Below are positions 11,646-21,682 of a DNA stretch of 64,000 nt, one piece after another. The stretch is taken from NCBI GenBank assembly GCA_022818135.1, contig JAFMSR010000007.1, positions 3,960,181 to 4,024,180 on the forward strand, read 5' to 3'. Under the pieces are notes generated by a model that was not told where the DNA came from, did not search any database, and saw nothing but the letters and a program-made list of their open reading frames with translations. The translations under genes were made by a program, and so were the position numbers. This DNA comes from Saxidomus purpurata (lineage: Eukaryota > Mollusca > Bivalvia > Venerida > Veneridae). The first letter of the stretch is position 1. Every line of letters begins with the position of its first letter.

Positions 11646-11776
11646 CTGAGGTGTGCTGGGTGTGGTCACCTCCATTTCCTTTGCTAACTGAATAACGTGG
11701 CAGTCCCTACCCTGCACAGTAAGCTCAGTGTCCCTGTTATATCACTTCATAGCTGACTGGCTTTATACTAGACTGC
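11646..11776 (-). CDS. Probable first coding exon of the same minus-strand gene
   Basis: On the minus strand, ttttgtattgcag (acceptor) precedes 131 bp that end CCTCAG before GTAAGC (donor). An ATG at 11,673-11,675 opens MEVTTPSTPQ and joins in phase 0 to the exon at 9725-9877. The frame is also open upstream of that ATG back to a TGA near 11,744, reading DTELTVQGRDCHVIQLAKEM. Two readings are therefore possible: a 5' UTR plus start codon, or an internal coding exon using an alternative acceptor (atataacag) near 11,734. The 1.77 kb intron between the exons contains the foldback element. Product unknown. Confidence 0.45.
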
Positions 11777-12173
11777 CTGCAATACAAAAAGAAATGCTAT
11801 AGAAAGTCAACCATTGATGTAATATCCGGTTTTACTCTGTCACTGGCAAATATTGCTTTTAAAAATGGAAATACTGGTATATATTTTAATGCGGTCAGCT
11901 GACCAATGAAATATTTTCATATTTTAGCAGTGATGATATAGATCTGATATCAGGCACATTGTGCTGAACTAGGACCGCCAGTATATAATGTAGCTATCCT
12001 ATACAAGTACAGCATAAAGAAAGACCTTTGTTTGTTTTGTGTGCAATATGGAAAACTTAACTCAAAATGATACAATTTTCACTTGCGCTATAAATATTCT
12101 ATATCCACTCAAAACAAACTAATATCCTCGAAGTGTATAATATCTGGCAACATTTTTTTATTTTGAATGATAA

Positions 12174-13563
12174 CAAGAGCTGTACATTAGGAGTGCAAAC
12201 TCATACTATTTTAGTCTTGCCAATAATACAAAACTTTGAAACAGATAAAGGGCACCAAGACTTTGAACTACTTTAACTAGGAATTTATAAGTACAAATTA
12301 AGAAACGTTTTTAAAGAGTTATCTCCCAATATGCTTAAATACAGGATTGTGAACACGGGAGCAAAGTTTGAAAGCAATTTCCCAGATAGACTTTGAAAAT
12401 TGTGTGAGGAGCTGGCATCTTGTATTTTCATTAAATGTCTAAGTCCAAAGAGAAATGACTAATGATTCACAATATTTGATAGAGTTACCTCCTATTGTGT
12501 AGAGAATCAGGACACTGTTCAATGGTGAACAAGTTATGCAAAGTTTCAAGGCCATATGCCAATGCACTTGTGAACATATTTGACGGTGTGTAAGCAAACT
12601 TTCAACATAAATTCTAAGTATGAAAAAGGGGCATTTTGTCAAAATGCTCAGGTGATAGATTTACGTCTACTTGGACTGTAGCGATTATGGAAAATCTATG
12701 ATAACAAGTATGTAAAGTTTACAATACCATATTTCATTTGACTTAGAAATTATTGAGGTGGTACGTTAATTTCTTTGACACAAATTCTAAGTTGAAAAAA
12801 GGGCATAATTCTGTAAATTATGCTTCAGTTAGACGTTACGCTCCTTTTGATACACCTTGATACATCAATGATGGGAAAAATTTTGCAAAGTTTCAAGGCC
12901 ATATGTAAATGCACATTGTCAAGGTATTGGATAGGTAAACAAAGCTTTAACATAAATTCCAAGTTTGCAAACAGGGGCATAATCCTGTTCACCAATGGAT
13001 TATAGAGATACCTCTTCATTTGTAGACATTGGGGACATGATGGTGAACAACTATGGTCAATACTTTAAGGCCATATGTCATATGCAACTTTAAAATTATT
13101 TCAGGGGGACGAAGTGCAAGCTTTAACATAAATTCTAGGTTGTTAAAAGGGCTATGATTCTGTTATAAATAAAGGTAGATAGTTGTTTCTTTCCTTTTTG
13201 TGTAGAGATTTGGGACATGTTTATGATTAATGATGAAGAAGTGTTAAGCCAAGATCTCAGCTGTATGCACATTTGACAGCCAATATTTCAGCTGGAATAC
13301 ACAAACTTCAACATATTCTACAAATGCAAACAGGGCATTAGGCTTCTGTCAAAAATGCTTAAACAAGTAATCTCTTCCAGAATAAAGGTTGGGGTCATGA
13401 TGGTAAACAATTTTGCAATGTTTCAGAAGCAATATCTCAATGGACTTTGAAAATGCTTATGCGGGTACGCAAACTTTAATCATTGGCGTGATGTCCGCCC
13501 CGGACAACACCTCGTTGAATACGAAAGTGATGCTCCCTTTTCAAGAAAACTTGACATAAAATG
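12174..13563 (+). repeat. Degenerate family C element
   Basis: The left end aacaagagctgtacattagg and the right end gatgctcccttttcaagaaa-acttgac match damaged family C termini. Between them, words such as aaagttt.aaggccatatg, aaaaaggggcat, gatggtgaacaa and ctttaacataaattctaag recur roughly every 130-150 bp. Small open frames here are repeat by-products. Confidence 0.6.
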
Positions 13564-13629
13564 CTAAAAAATATTTTTTCTTTGTTGCAACATGATTTAT
13601 TATAAGCATGGGGAACCCTATAATACTAA

Positions 13630-14600
13630 GACAAGAGCTTAGATAGAAATATGACGAAAAGTGCCTTTGCTTTGCTAACAAAACTAAAACTTTCATAGAT
13701 GGTTACATTAATAATGCAAATAGTTCTGGTACCAACTATGAAATCTTAAATACAAAAGTTGAATCAAACAACTAGCAAAATCTATTAGCTAGGTAAAGTA
13801 AATGGTTTTGGTAAATTACTTGCTCTTGATAGTTTTCATCCTGTGTCACTATTGAAAGGTTAAAAATGACTACCATAAGATGTTACTGTATATGGACTGA
13901 CTAGTGGTCCATGAATCACTTTACCAACTGTTCAAAGCAAACAAGGGCCAATCTGCATAAATTTAAACAAGATTATTGTCGTGACTGTGTGACAACACTT
14001 AAGACTTAATGTTTAAAGTCAATTTAAGGCTGAAATATGTGCATGATAATACTGCGCAAAAGTTCCAAATTTTCAAGTCAAACATGAGGCCATAATGGTA
14101 CTAAATGTTATACAAGAGTTATCTACTGGGACTGTGTGACTATTATGGAAAATCTATATAACAATTTTCAAGTAACAATATCAATTTCATTGGTTATGAG
14201 AAGGTCATGATAGACGTAACAGTTATTTTCTTGTACCAAATTCTACAGTAAGTCAGGCATATGGCTATGTGTATTTAATTTTTTCAAGAGTAATCGCCTT
14301 GATTGTATGACACCCCTATTGATACACTTCAAGTAAATTCAAGGATAACATATTTATGTAGTTCCTAGCACAAATCTTTAACAAATTCAGAGAGTCAAGG
14401 ACAATGGCCATCCATTTGTACTAAAGTCTCCCAGTTATATGCCTTGACATCATACTGGCCAGTTACCCTAAAGACATGAACAAGTTTCATGTTCATTTCT
14501 ACATTTGGTAAAAGTGGTTACTGAGATCTTTGCATGATAGTACTCATAAGCAAGTTTAAATTTATTTCAAACAAAATAAAAAGCTTTAAACAACATAGGA
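13630..14600 (+). repeat. Very old family C-like repeat
   Basis: It starts acaagagcttagatag and carries faint family C words: caaacaagggccaat, tgtgactattatggaaaatc, caagtttcatgttcattt. No right terminus is recognisable. Called only from these weak similarities. Confidence 0.35.
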
Positions 14601-14734
14601 TTGTTAATACTATGATTATTTATAAACTAAAGGTAGACAGTTGTCTTCTTTCCTTTTTTTTGTGAATTTTGTACATTTTATCATTAATGATGAGCTGTAG
14701 ACATCAGCCAAGATCTCAGCTGTAGACATCTGAC

Positions 14735-15495
14735 AGCCAAGATCTCAGCTGGAATACACACATCTCAAGAATAACAACAAATGCAAACAGAACACTAGGC
14801 TTTCTCAAACGAAACATAAAAAAAAAACATGAAAATATCAAATCACTCTCATACAAATCATTAGTCAGACCACAGCTAGAGTATGCATCATCTGTATGGT
14901 CACCACACACCCAGGTTAATATTCACAAGCTGGAGATGGTCCAGCGACGCACAATCAGATGGGTAAAAAAATGATTATTCTAGAGATACCAGTGTGACAG
15001 ACCTGCAGAACACCCTTGGATGAAGAACCCTTGAGAACAGATGTCAAGCCTCCAAATTGGTTATGTTTTACAAAATATACTACAATCTTGTAGCAATCTC
15101 CCTGCCCAGTTACCTAGAAGTCCTAAACAGGTAAACAAGACATATATGCACCCCTTTAGTCTCCGCCAAACCCATGCAAATTCAGACTTCTTTACGAACT
15201 CTTTTTTACCCCATACCACAGTCCTGTAGCATAGACTACCCAAGCATATTGTGATCCTGCCTGATCTAGAATCATTCAAGCAGGCAGTGGCCCAAATCAA
15301 TTATTAATCGTACAACAGTTGTTTTTAACCATTTTATTCTCTTACTATAGTTTTAACAGTTTTAACCGTCTTGTTTCTCTTGACTGTGGGAGCTATCTTG
15401 CAGTAGTCTTATCTTTTATGAACACCCGGCGTGCACTGCCCATAATACTCGTGAGAGGTGTGAGGCAGTATAACAAGATAGAGATAGATACCAGC
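14735..15495 (+). mobile_element. 3' end of a non-LTR retrotransposon (jockey/CR1-like), broken
   Basis: The plus-strand translation reads DLSWNTHISRITTNANRTLG, then SYKSLVRPQLEYASSVWSPH and KLEMVQRRTIRWVKK, followed after frameshifts by YMHPFSLRQTHANSDFFTNS and LPDLESFKQAVAQINY. These are the usual C-terminal words of reverse transcriptases of mobile-element jockey type. Stop codons and frame changes show it is dead. A 3' UTR follows with ccggcgtgcactgcccataa and a tail of ataacaagatagagataga. The 5' part is missing. Confidence 0.85.
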
Positions 15496-16140
15496 GATGA
15501 ATGCCGAGGAATCACTTTTCCCATATGTAAATAATTTATCAGCATCCACATGTCCGAAGCTGAAAATATATGGATTGTTAGCGATTTTCAGGGAAGAATA
15601 GAGAGACAGAAAAAACAGGAATGTGAGATTCGAGAAAACGTTTCACTATCGAGTATATTTTCAGTGGGCAGGTCAAGGTTGAGGTCCAAAGTGGCGTGGG
15701 ACTATAGTTCACTGGAGAGGAAAAAAACTGACCCGCGACTGAATCTCAGTCTTTCTGATATGCAGCTTAGTGTTGGCTATTTCTTCTTACATATAGTAAT
15801 TTTGCTGTGAAATATACTTTTATTGTCTGTTATTTCATTTTTTTTTACGGTTTGGCGTACAACTGACACTCTATGAGAATTACAATCACAATTTCAATTA
15901 AACGCAATGGAACTTAAGCGGCGCAATGTAATTGCCCTATTCCATACACAGAGCGTAAAGTTCGGGATAGTCTCATTATTTCCACTTCGACTGCAAACCG
16001 ATTGACAGGTTGACATTTTAGAATTGTCCGCCTTTTACCTTCTAGATTCTACCACCTTCTGTAAAGGTGTGACAGTTAATCCTCGCCATTATCCTGATAT
16101 TTTAACCGAAACTGTAATGAACCGACTACTAATATGAAAA
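15496..16140. other. Unassigned sequence with an 86-codon open frame
   Basis: The frame at 15,550-15,810 (+) reads MSEAENIWIVSDFQGRIERQ at its start and ends in a hydrophobic stretch. I see no homology, no splice context and no upstream signal, so it is not called a gene. The rest shows no repeat that I recognise. Confidence 0.25.
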
Positions 16141-16174
16141 AAAGGCAATACCTATATCGGGCGAAAGCATAACC

Positions 16175-16640
16175 CTTTTCCCGGGGAAATCTTCCCCTTA
16201 CAAGGCATTTAAGAAACTCATCTCTCTATATATACATATACTCCTGTTATTTGGAACGCTTCGAAAGTAACATACAACCAGCAGATTTGCAAAATTAGAT
16301 CCAAATAAAAAGTATAATAAAAAAATAGTTTCATTTCTACGCAAGCTAGATCTCTCACATTGATACAAATAATTAAACAACTTTGACCCAGATCGTTGCG
16401 TAAATATACTCCTGTTATTTGGAACGAGCTTTCCCTCACAACGCTCAAAGACACACCCGTTGCAAAATGACCAAAAGTATATAAAAATTAGATTCATTTC
16501 TACGCAAGCTAGATCTCTCACATTGATACAAATAATTAAACAACTTTGACCCAGATCGTTGCGTAAATATACTCCTGTTATTTGGAACGAGCTTTCCCTC
16601 ACAAGCGACGAATGCCCCCGAAAGAGGTGTCTCACAGTCT
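16175..16640 (+). repeat. Local tandem repeat of about 165 bp
   Basis: The word ctcctgttatttggaacg starts at 16,241, 16,409 and 16,572. The last two share long flanks (ctacgcaagctagatctctc, ctttgacccagatcgttgcg). The preceding words cccttttcccggggaaatct and aaggcattt.agaaactc also occur at 17,668-17,720. A 176-codon open frame on the minus strand merely reads the two repeat units. Confidence 0.7.
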
Positions 16641-16689
16641 GTGCCCTCTCCATGTGCTCAATAAATGTGCTATGTAATTTTAAAATCCT

Positions 16690-17590
16690 TCCATGCATGA
16701 CAGAGTTACCATGCATACAGTATTCCATTACTTTTAAACATTAAGTGTGACCTTGACCTTTGAGGTAGGGACATGGTTCTTGCAGACAACACATTGTCTT
16801 GATGTGCTGAACATTTGTGCAAATTATTTTGAATCAATAAATGCATGACAAAGTTACAGTCCGGACACAAATGTATGCATTTATACAGGATTCCATTACC
16901 TATAAACTCTAAGTGTGACCTTGACCTTTGAGGTAGGGACATGAGTCTTGCACGCGACACATCGGCTTGATGTGTTAAACATTTGTGCCAAGTTTTTTTT
17001 AAATCAATCAATGCATGATAAAGTTATAGTCCGGACACAAATGTATGCATATATTCAGGATTCCATTACCCCAAAACTCTGTGACATTGACCTTTGAGGT
17101 GGGTCTTGCACGCGACACGTCGTCTTGATGTGCTAGACAATTGTGCCAAGTTATTTTAAATCCTTCAATGCATGACAAAGTAACAGTCCAGACACCAATG
17201 TGTGTATATATGCATATATAGAGGAATCCATTACCTTCAATCTTTAAGTGTGACCTTGACCTTTGAAGTAGGGACTTAGGTTTTGCAGCCGACACGTCGT
17301 CTTGATGTGCTAGACATTTGTGCCAAGTTATTTTAAAATCCTTCAATTCATGACAAAGTTACAGTCCGGACACGAATGTGTTCAAAATGGGGATTCCAAA
17401 CCCAATTTAAGTGTGCTATTTAGGTATGGACATGGTCTTGACGCAAATGTCCAAGTTACCTTAAAATCCTTCTGCATAAGTAGTGACACGAATGTTAAGT
17501 GGGGACCTAGGGACTGGACGGACGGACCTGTAGACAGACAGACAGACTGACGGACGGTGCAATTTTAATATGCCACCCTTCGGGAGCATA
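16690..17590 (+). repeat. Family E tandem array, about 165-170 bp units
   Basis: The word gtgaccttgacctttgaggt recurs at about 16,747, 16,914 and 17,248, with gtgacattgacctttgaggt near 17,080. Each unit continues with agggacatg.ttcttgca, cgacac.tcgtcttgatgtg, catttgtgccaagtt, atgcatgacaaagttacag and tccggacac. A degenerate fifth unit leads to gacggacggacctgtagaca and a terminal ccacccttcgggagcataaa. It is the same family as at 61-345. Confidence 0.8.
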
Positions 17591-17721
17591 AAAAGCAATT
17601 TTCAAACACTAATAACCCCCAAAAGATTGCCAAGTCCCATTTTCTGGTAAATATATCCCCCAAAGAAAACCCTTTTCCCGGGGAAATCTTCCCTTAAAAG
17701 GCATTTTTAGAAACTCGTCTC

Positions 17722-17876
17722 TCCCTATATACTCCTGTTATTTGGAACGATCCATAAAAAGTAGTTCGTGACGTTAAATATAGAAAAGTAGTTTCTTGTT
17801 TATAATCTTGACTGCAGCTTAGTACAGAAAGAGCTTGATATTTATTTGGAACCCGTTCCAAATAACAGGATTATGC
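17722..17876. repeat. Small inverted-repeat element (MITE-like)
   Basis: The left word actcctgttatttggaacg (near 17,725) is inverted at the right as gttccaaataacagga (17,855-17,870). The right end also forms a 10 bp perfect hairpin, tatttggaac-cc-gttccaaata, at 17,843-17,864. The left word is the same one repeated at 16.2-16.6 kb. Confidence 0.45.
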
Positions 17877-18236
17877 CTTTTGACTGCGCATGTCTGACCT
17901 TTGAAAATTGTTTACAAACAATAAAGGCTCTTTTTCCAAATTCAATGTGATAGTATGAAATTAGGCATTGCCTAACAAGCGTCAAAGCCCTTAAATAAGA
18001 CAAATTTTGACAGATTCGAAAAAAAGCTGCGACATTTTTATTTGACAATGATTAGAGTTTTTGATGATCCATACAACGGGCTACAAGAATCAGGGGTGTC
18101 TTTTAGTCTTATTCGGAGTTAAAACCAGTGAAATAGTTTATGGGTGGGTGCTTTCTTTTACGAAGGTTTGTCAACTACATGTATGAAAGTATCGGATGAA
18201 ATAAACGGGTAAAACACTGGAGCCGAATGTATTAGG

Positions 18237-18355
18237 CTAGTGGAACGCTTTCTCTGTATCCTGCACTATCTCCTGAAACCTAAAATAAGTTACCGCTTTT
18301 AGGTGCCTTTGTCATACAGAGCAGACTATCGGTTTAAGTTAAAGCTATTAGTTAT
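18237..18355 (+). mobile_element. SINE family 1 remnant (body only)
   Basis: The words tctgtatcctgcactatctc, ctgaaacctaaaataagtta and tttgtcatacagag match the 3' body of the SINEs at 5723 and 23,376. The tRNA-like head is gone or unrecognisable. Confidence 0.6.
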
Positions 18356-18359
18356 GATA

Positions 18360-19021
18360 GTGGAGGTGGTTTTATGAATACTTTTGTTTTTTACGAACTA
18401 AATATGTGCAAAACAATAACACCTTTGTGAACTTTTAATCGTTAATTCGTTTTAAACCATTCCTTTGCATAACGCACATTCACCGCGGTGTTATTTTTGC
18501 CCACAGTGTTTGTTAACTTCAGACCCCTGTTTTGAGCCCTAAAGATGTTTTTTTTTCTCGAAGTTTCGCTCATATTTGTGTTTTATTGACATCTTACCAA
18601 TGGGGTTCCCGCGAAACTCAAGGTAGACAGTCACTGGTGTTATGAAACCAAATTTCCTATACCATTTTTATCTGTTTTTAAGATAAATAATTATTTGCTA
18701 GGTACAAATGTCATTTTTAAACATCTTGTGACCCTTTAAAGAGAAAAATTTCCTGTTGGGTGCGAGAGTGCTCAGGGGATATAATTATGACTTTTAATGG
18801 TGGGTGGAGTAGACTAGATAATAAATACGAACAAAATCTGTTCAGACCCTTTTTAGTAATCTTTCATGCATTTTTTTATGTTTTCATATGTATATTTATC
18901 AAAAATATAGGAGAAATTAAAATGTTCTATCATTGACCTTAACTTGATAACGTTATACATTTACTCTCGTTTAAATGGCGGCTGTCAAATAGCAGACGAG
19001 TAGGAAAACATATGTGTTAAA
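18360..19021. other. AT-rich stretch, nothing recognised
   Basis: No gene, exon-like block or known repeat is seen on either strand. Confidence 0.3.
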
Positions 19022-19483
19022 TTGTTTCTTTTGGAATTTGTTGAATATTTTGAATTTACTAAGAGGAAAAATAAATACTCTTTTCATGTAACATGTAGTT
19101 TTGATGTTTTGAGTGTAATTTTTAAAAAAGAAACGACACCAAAGTCTAACGTCCGCGGCTATTGGTTGCACGAGGATATGAAAATAGATAATACCTATAT
19201 CGGGCGAAAACATAACAGGAATTTCATTTTTAGAAATGGTACGAATTTTCAAGGGACGCAAAAACGTTTCAGGCTACGAAAATTATTGGTACCGAATATC
19301 CATAGAGTCATGAATCAAGGGTTGATTGCGAAGGAAATGGTGCTTTTTATAGCGTCACAAGAAAGAACATCAAACTTAAGGAATGTGTATAAAAACGACC
19401 TCTTTACATTTCAAAGTACAAACCCGCATTCAACGGAAAAGTATAGCGTTTTTCAAAACAAATATACTGATACTTTACTGTAA
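19022..19483 (+). CDS. Uncharacterised open reading frame, 153 codons, doubtful
   Basis: This is the longest open frame in the left half that is not a plain tandem-repeat artefact. It starts MFLLEFVEYFEFTKRKNKYS and ends KYSVFQNKYTDTLL. The product would be basic, with many Asn, Lys, Arg and Phe, and no signal peptide or recognisable domain. Against a real gene: the segment acctatatcgggcgaaaaca inside it also occurs at 16,150-16,170, there is no exon or promoter context, and a repeat fragment starts immediately after its stop. No function can be suggested. Confidence 0.15.
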   Translation: MFLLEFVEYFEFTKRKNKYSFHVTCSFDVLSVIFKKETTPKSNVRGYWLHEDMKIDNTYIGRKHNRNFIFRNGTNFQGTQKRFRLRKLLVPNIHRVMNQGLIAKEMVLFIASQERTSNLRNVYKNDLFTFQSTNPHSTEKYSVFQNKYTDTLL

Positions 19484-19487
19484 CATT

Positions 19488-19853
19488 CCTTAGTGGACCT
19501 CTACTAAAATTGTTCAGATAATGACCCCCTGGTCAATATTTACCCTGCCTGGGGGTTACTTTATTTACATAGGTTTCTATCGGAAAAAACTTTAGACATC
19601 TTCTCCAAAACCACAAGGGCTACAGCTAAGATATTTAGTATACAACATTGTCAAGTGGACCTCTACCAAGTTTCTTCAAATCATGCCCTTGGCGTCAATA
19701 CTGGCCCCGCCCAGGGGTCATTTGTTTTTAGACATATATAAAAAAAGAACTTAAAAAAACCCGGGGTCTAACTTTGGTATAGGAAAAACTTCCTTAGATA
19801 AGTGCATTGGTCCTCAGATGAGCGACATGGGGCCATCATGGCCCTCTTGTCTT
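19488..19853 (-). repeat. 5' fragment of a family A element, inverted
   Basis: On the minus strand it starts agacaagagggccatgatgg with the GGGCCATGATGGCCC hairpin and a subterminal cgctcatctg. It then carries the first two internal units (gggtcattatctgaac, ttagtagaggtccactaagg). The 3' half is absent. Confidence 0.65.
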
Positions 19854-19992
19854 AATTATTATTAAAGGGACAAATAAGCAAAGAACCCCCTGTCCTTTGA
19901 TGCCATGATTCCTGATCCATTATCACATAACAGATTAAGAAAAGCAAATACAAAGCTTGACCTATTGTGTCCATATAATTTTTACAAATTAC

Positions 19993-21097
19993 TAGGGATG
20001 GGAACGAATACTAAAATCAGTATTCGGTTTGGCATATTCGAATATTTCGAATATTCGTTTTGTGGTGTCCATGTATTTTTCTTAAACGACGGATACGCCA
20101 CTACAGTATGTTTAGTATGAAAGTGTTTACTTTAAAACGGTATATAAAGAAACAAATTATTAATTTTCCACAAGAGAAGTTTGGCTAACATTTCACGTTT
20201 TATCTTTTGTATTACGTAAAGTATTTGTATGTATAAAGATTTAAAAAATTTGTATTCTTTCAGAATAGCCGTTAAAAGGAATTAAAGTAAAAGAGATTAC
20301 CTTTTTTTTTTTTTTTGGTATAATATTAATAATTTTTTAATAATTAAAATAAGAATTTTGCTTTTTATAGATAGTCGACAATTTGAGTTAAAGAAAAAGT
20401 CCCCCAATTTCTCCCTTTGCAATTTTAGAGGTACGATGCTGTGCATAATTATCGTGCGGCTGGGTTGTTTTTTTTTTTTTTTTTTTTTTTCTTTTTTTTT
20501 CCCCCCCCCCCCCCCCAAAAAAAAAAAACCCCCCCCCTGACTTAATTTTTTTTTTTTTTTTTTTTTCTCCCTTCCCCCCCCCCCCCCCCCCCACAAACAA
20601 CCCCCCCCCCCCCCCCTGAAAACGTTGAAACTTTTTTTTTTTTTTTCTCCCTCTCGGGGGGGGGGGGTGGGTTATTAAAGTTGTGGACAAATAAGCAAAT
20701 AGCCTGGCACCTGTCCTTGAAACTGTCATGACTTTAACCTAATGATCCTTGATCACTAACATTGTGAGATAAACAACTTTAAAATTTGTTAAAAAACAGG
20801 CGACAATTAAAATGAACAAAAGATAAAAAGTCACCACAATAACACCTGATGCAAACTGCTAATCCGTAACGATGCCCCCTGTCAATTATGCATTGCAATT
20901 TTCGTGTTATTGGGAAATTTTTGACACGCTCTAAACAAACAATACAGAACAAACGGTTTTATTCGGCTAATTAGCATTCTTTAGTTGCTACCTATTTAAA
21001 AAAAAATAATTTACAAATATTTGAATTTGATTTTCGCATTCGAATATCCGGCCGATTTTCGAATATTCGAATAATTGAATATTCGTTCCCATCCCTA
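19993..21097. mobile_element. hAT-type non-autonomous DNA transposon with perfect 8 bp target duplication
   Basis: The terminal inverted repeats are tagggatgggaacgaata and tattcgttcccatcccta. They are flanked by identical 8 bp copies of caaattac at 19,985-19,992 and 21,098-21,105. The 5' TAGGG, the 8 bp duplication and subterminal repeats of attcgaatatt are typical of the hAT superfamily. No transposase is encoded. The element carries extreme homopolymer runs at 20,462-20,665. The clean target duplication argues for a fairly recent insertion. Confidence 0.85.
20462..20670. repeat. Homopolymer mosaic (poly-T, poly-C, poly-A, poly-G)
   Basis: Long runs of T, C, A and G of 8 to 24 bases alternate with very little other sequence. 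Open frames of 60-113 codons on both strands in this interval are pure homopolymer translation (Phe, Pro, Lys, Gly). The stretch may be a real low-complexity core or an assembly/consensus artefact. Confidence 0.8.
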
Positions 21098-21105
21098 CAA
21101 ATTAC

Positions 21106-21549
21106 TAATGCTCGGTAGGTTCACATAGCTCTTGACAGCGGCTTCCTGCTAAAAGCATAAATAGCTATTGAAAGTCGCTGTCGTCAACCGACACGGTAGA
21201 TAATAGAAGTGTAAAATCAATAATACAAAAATGTATATCAATTTTTATAAACGACAAGACAGAGAATCATAATGATACCAACTCTCCTGCCACAATAAAT
21301 AACAGCGTGCTATTGTACTAAACGGAATTTTAGTTTTGTGAAAATGGATTTCACACCGATGGCCAAGCATTGTGATGATATTATGTTTTGTTTTCAGATT
21401 CATAAAAAAATGAAAATAATTATATCATTGTATTTGCTCCTGTACAAAAGCAAAAGGTCTGTTCTGGGTTTAAATAAGTTCATTGTAAAAGCATTGAAAA
21501 TGAATCTATTGGCTTGGTGTTTTTGAAAGACTTACATTCACCAATGAAA
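21106..21549. other. Upstream region of the F-type lectin gene
   Basis: About 440 bp with no repeat recognised. A 62-codon frame at 21,338-21,526 is not supported as coding. The promoter presumably lies here, but I see no clear TATA box or initiator. Confidence 0.3.
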
Positions 21550-21682
21550 ACATATCACATTCGATGGTCTGTAGTTTTATTACACTTAGCGACAGCTGCA
21601 AAGATGAAGTGTAATTTACCGGCTCTGTGGGAAGTGACTTTGTTAATAACGTCTTTCTGGTTTAGAGAAATTGAAATGCTAG
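21550..21682 (+). CDS. F-type lectin exon 1 (signal peptide)
   Basis: ATG at 21,550 and a second in-frame ATG at 21,604. The exon ends atgctag before GTAAGAAG, leaving one base, which completes a Val codon with the next exon. The hydrophobic WSVVLLHLATAA favours the first ATG. A further upstream in-frame ATG at 21,514 is also possible. Confidence 0.45.

Noticed and set aside
16198..16728. 176-codon minus-strand frame
   Set aside because: It reads through two copies of a local 165 bp repeat, giving the same peptide twice.
20297..20729. Open frames rich in Gly, Lys, Phe and Pro on both strands
   Set aside because: Pure homopolymer translation inside a transposon core.
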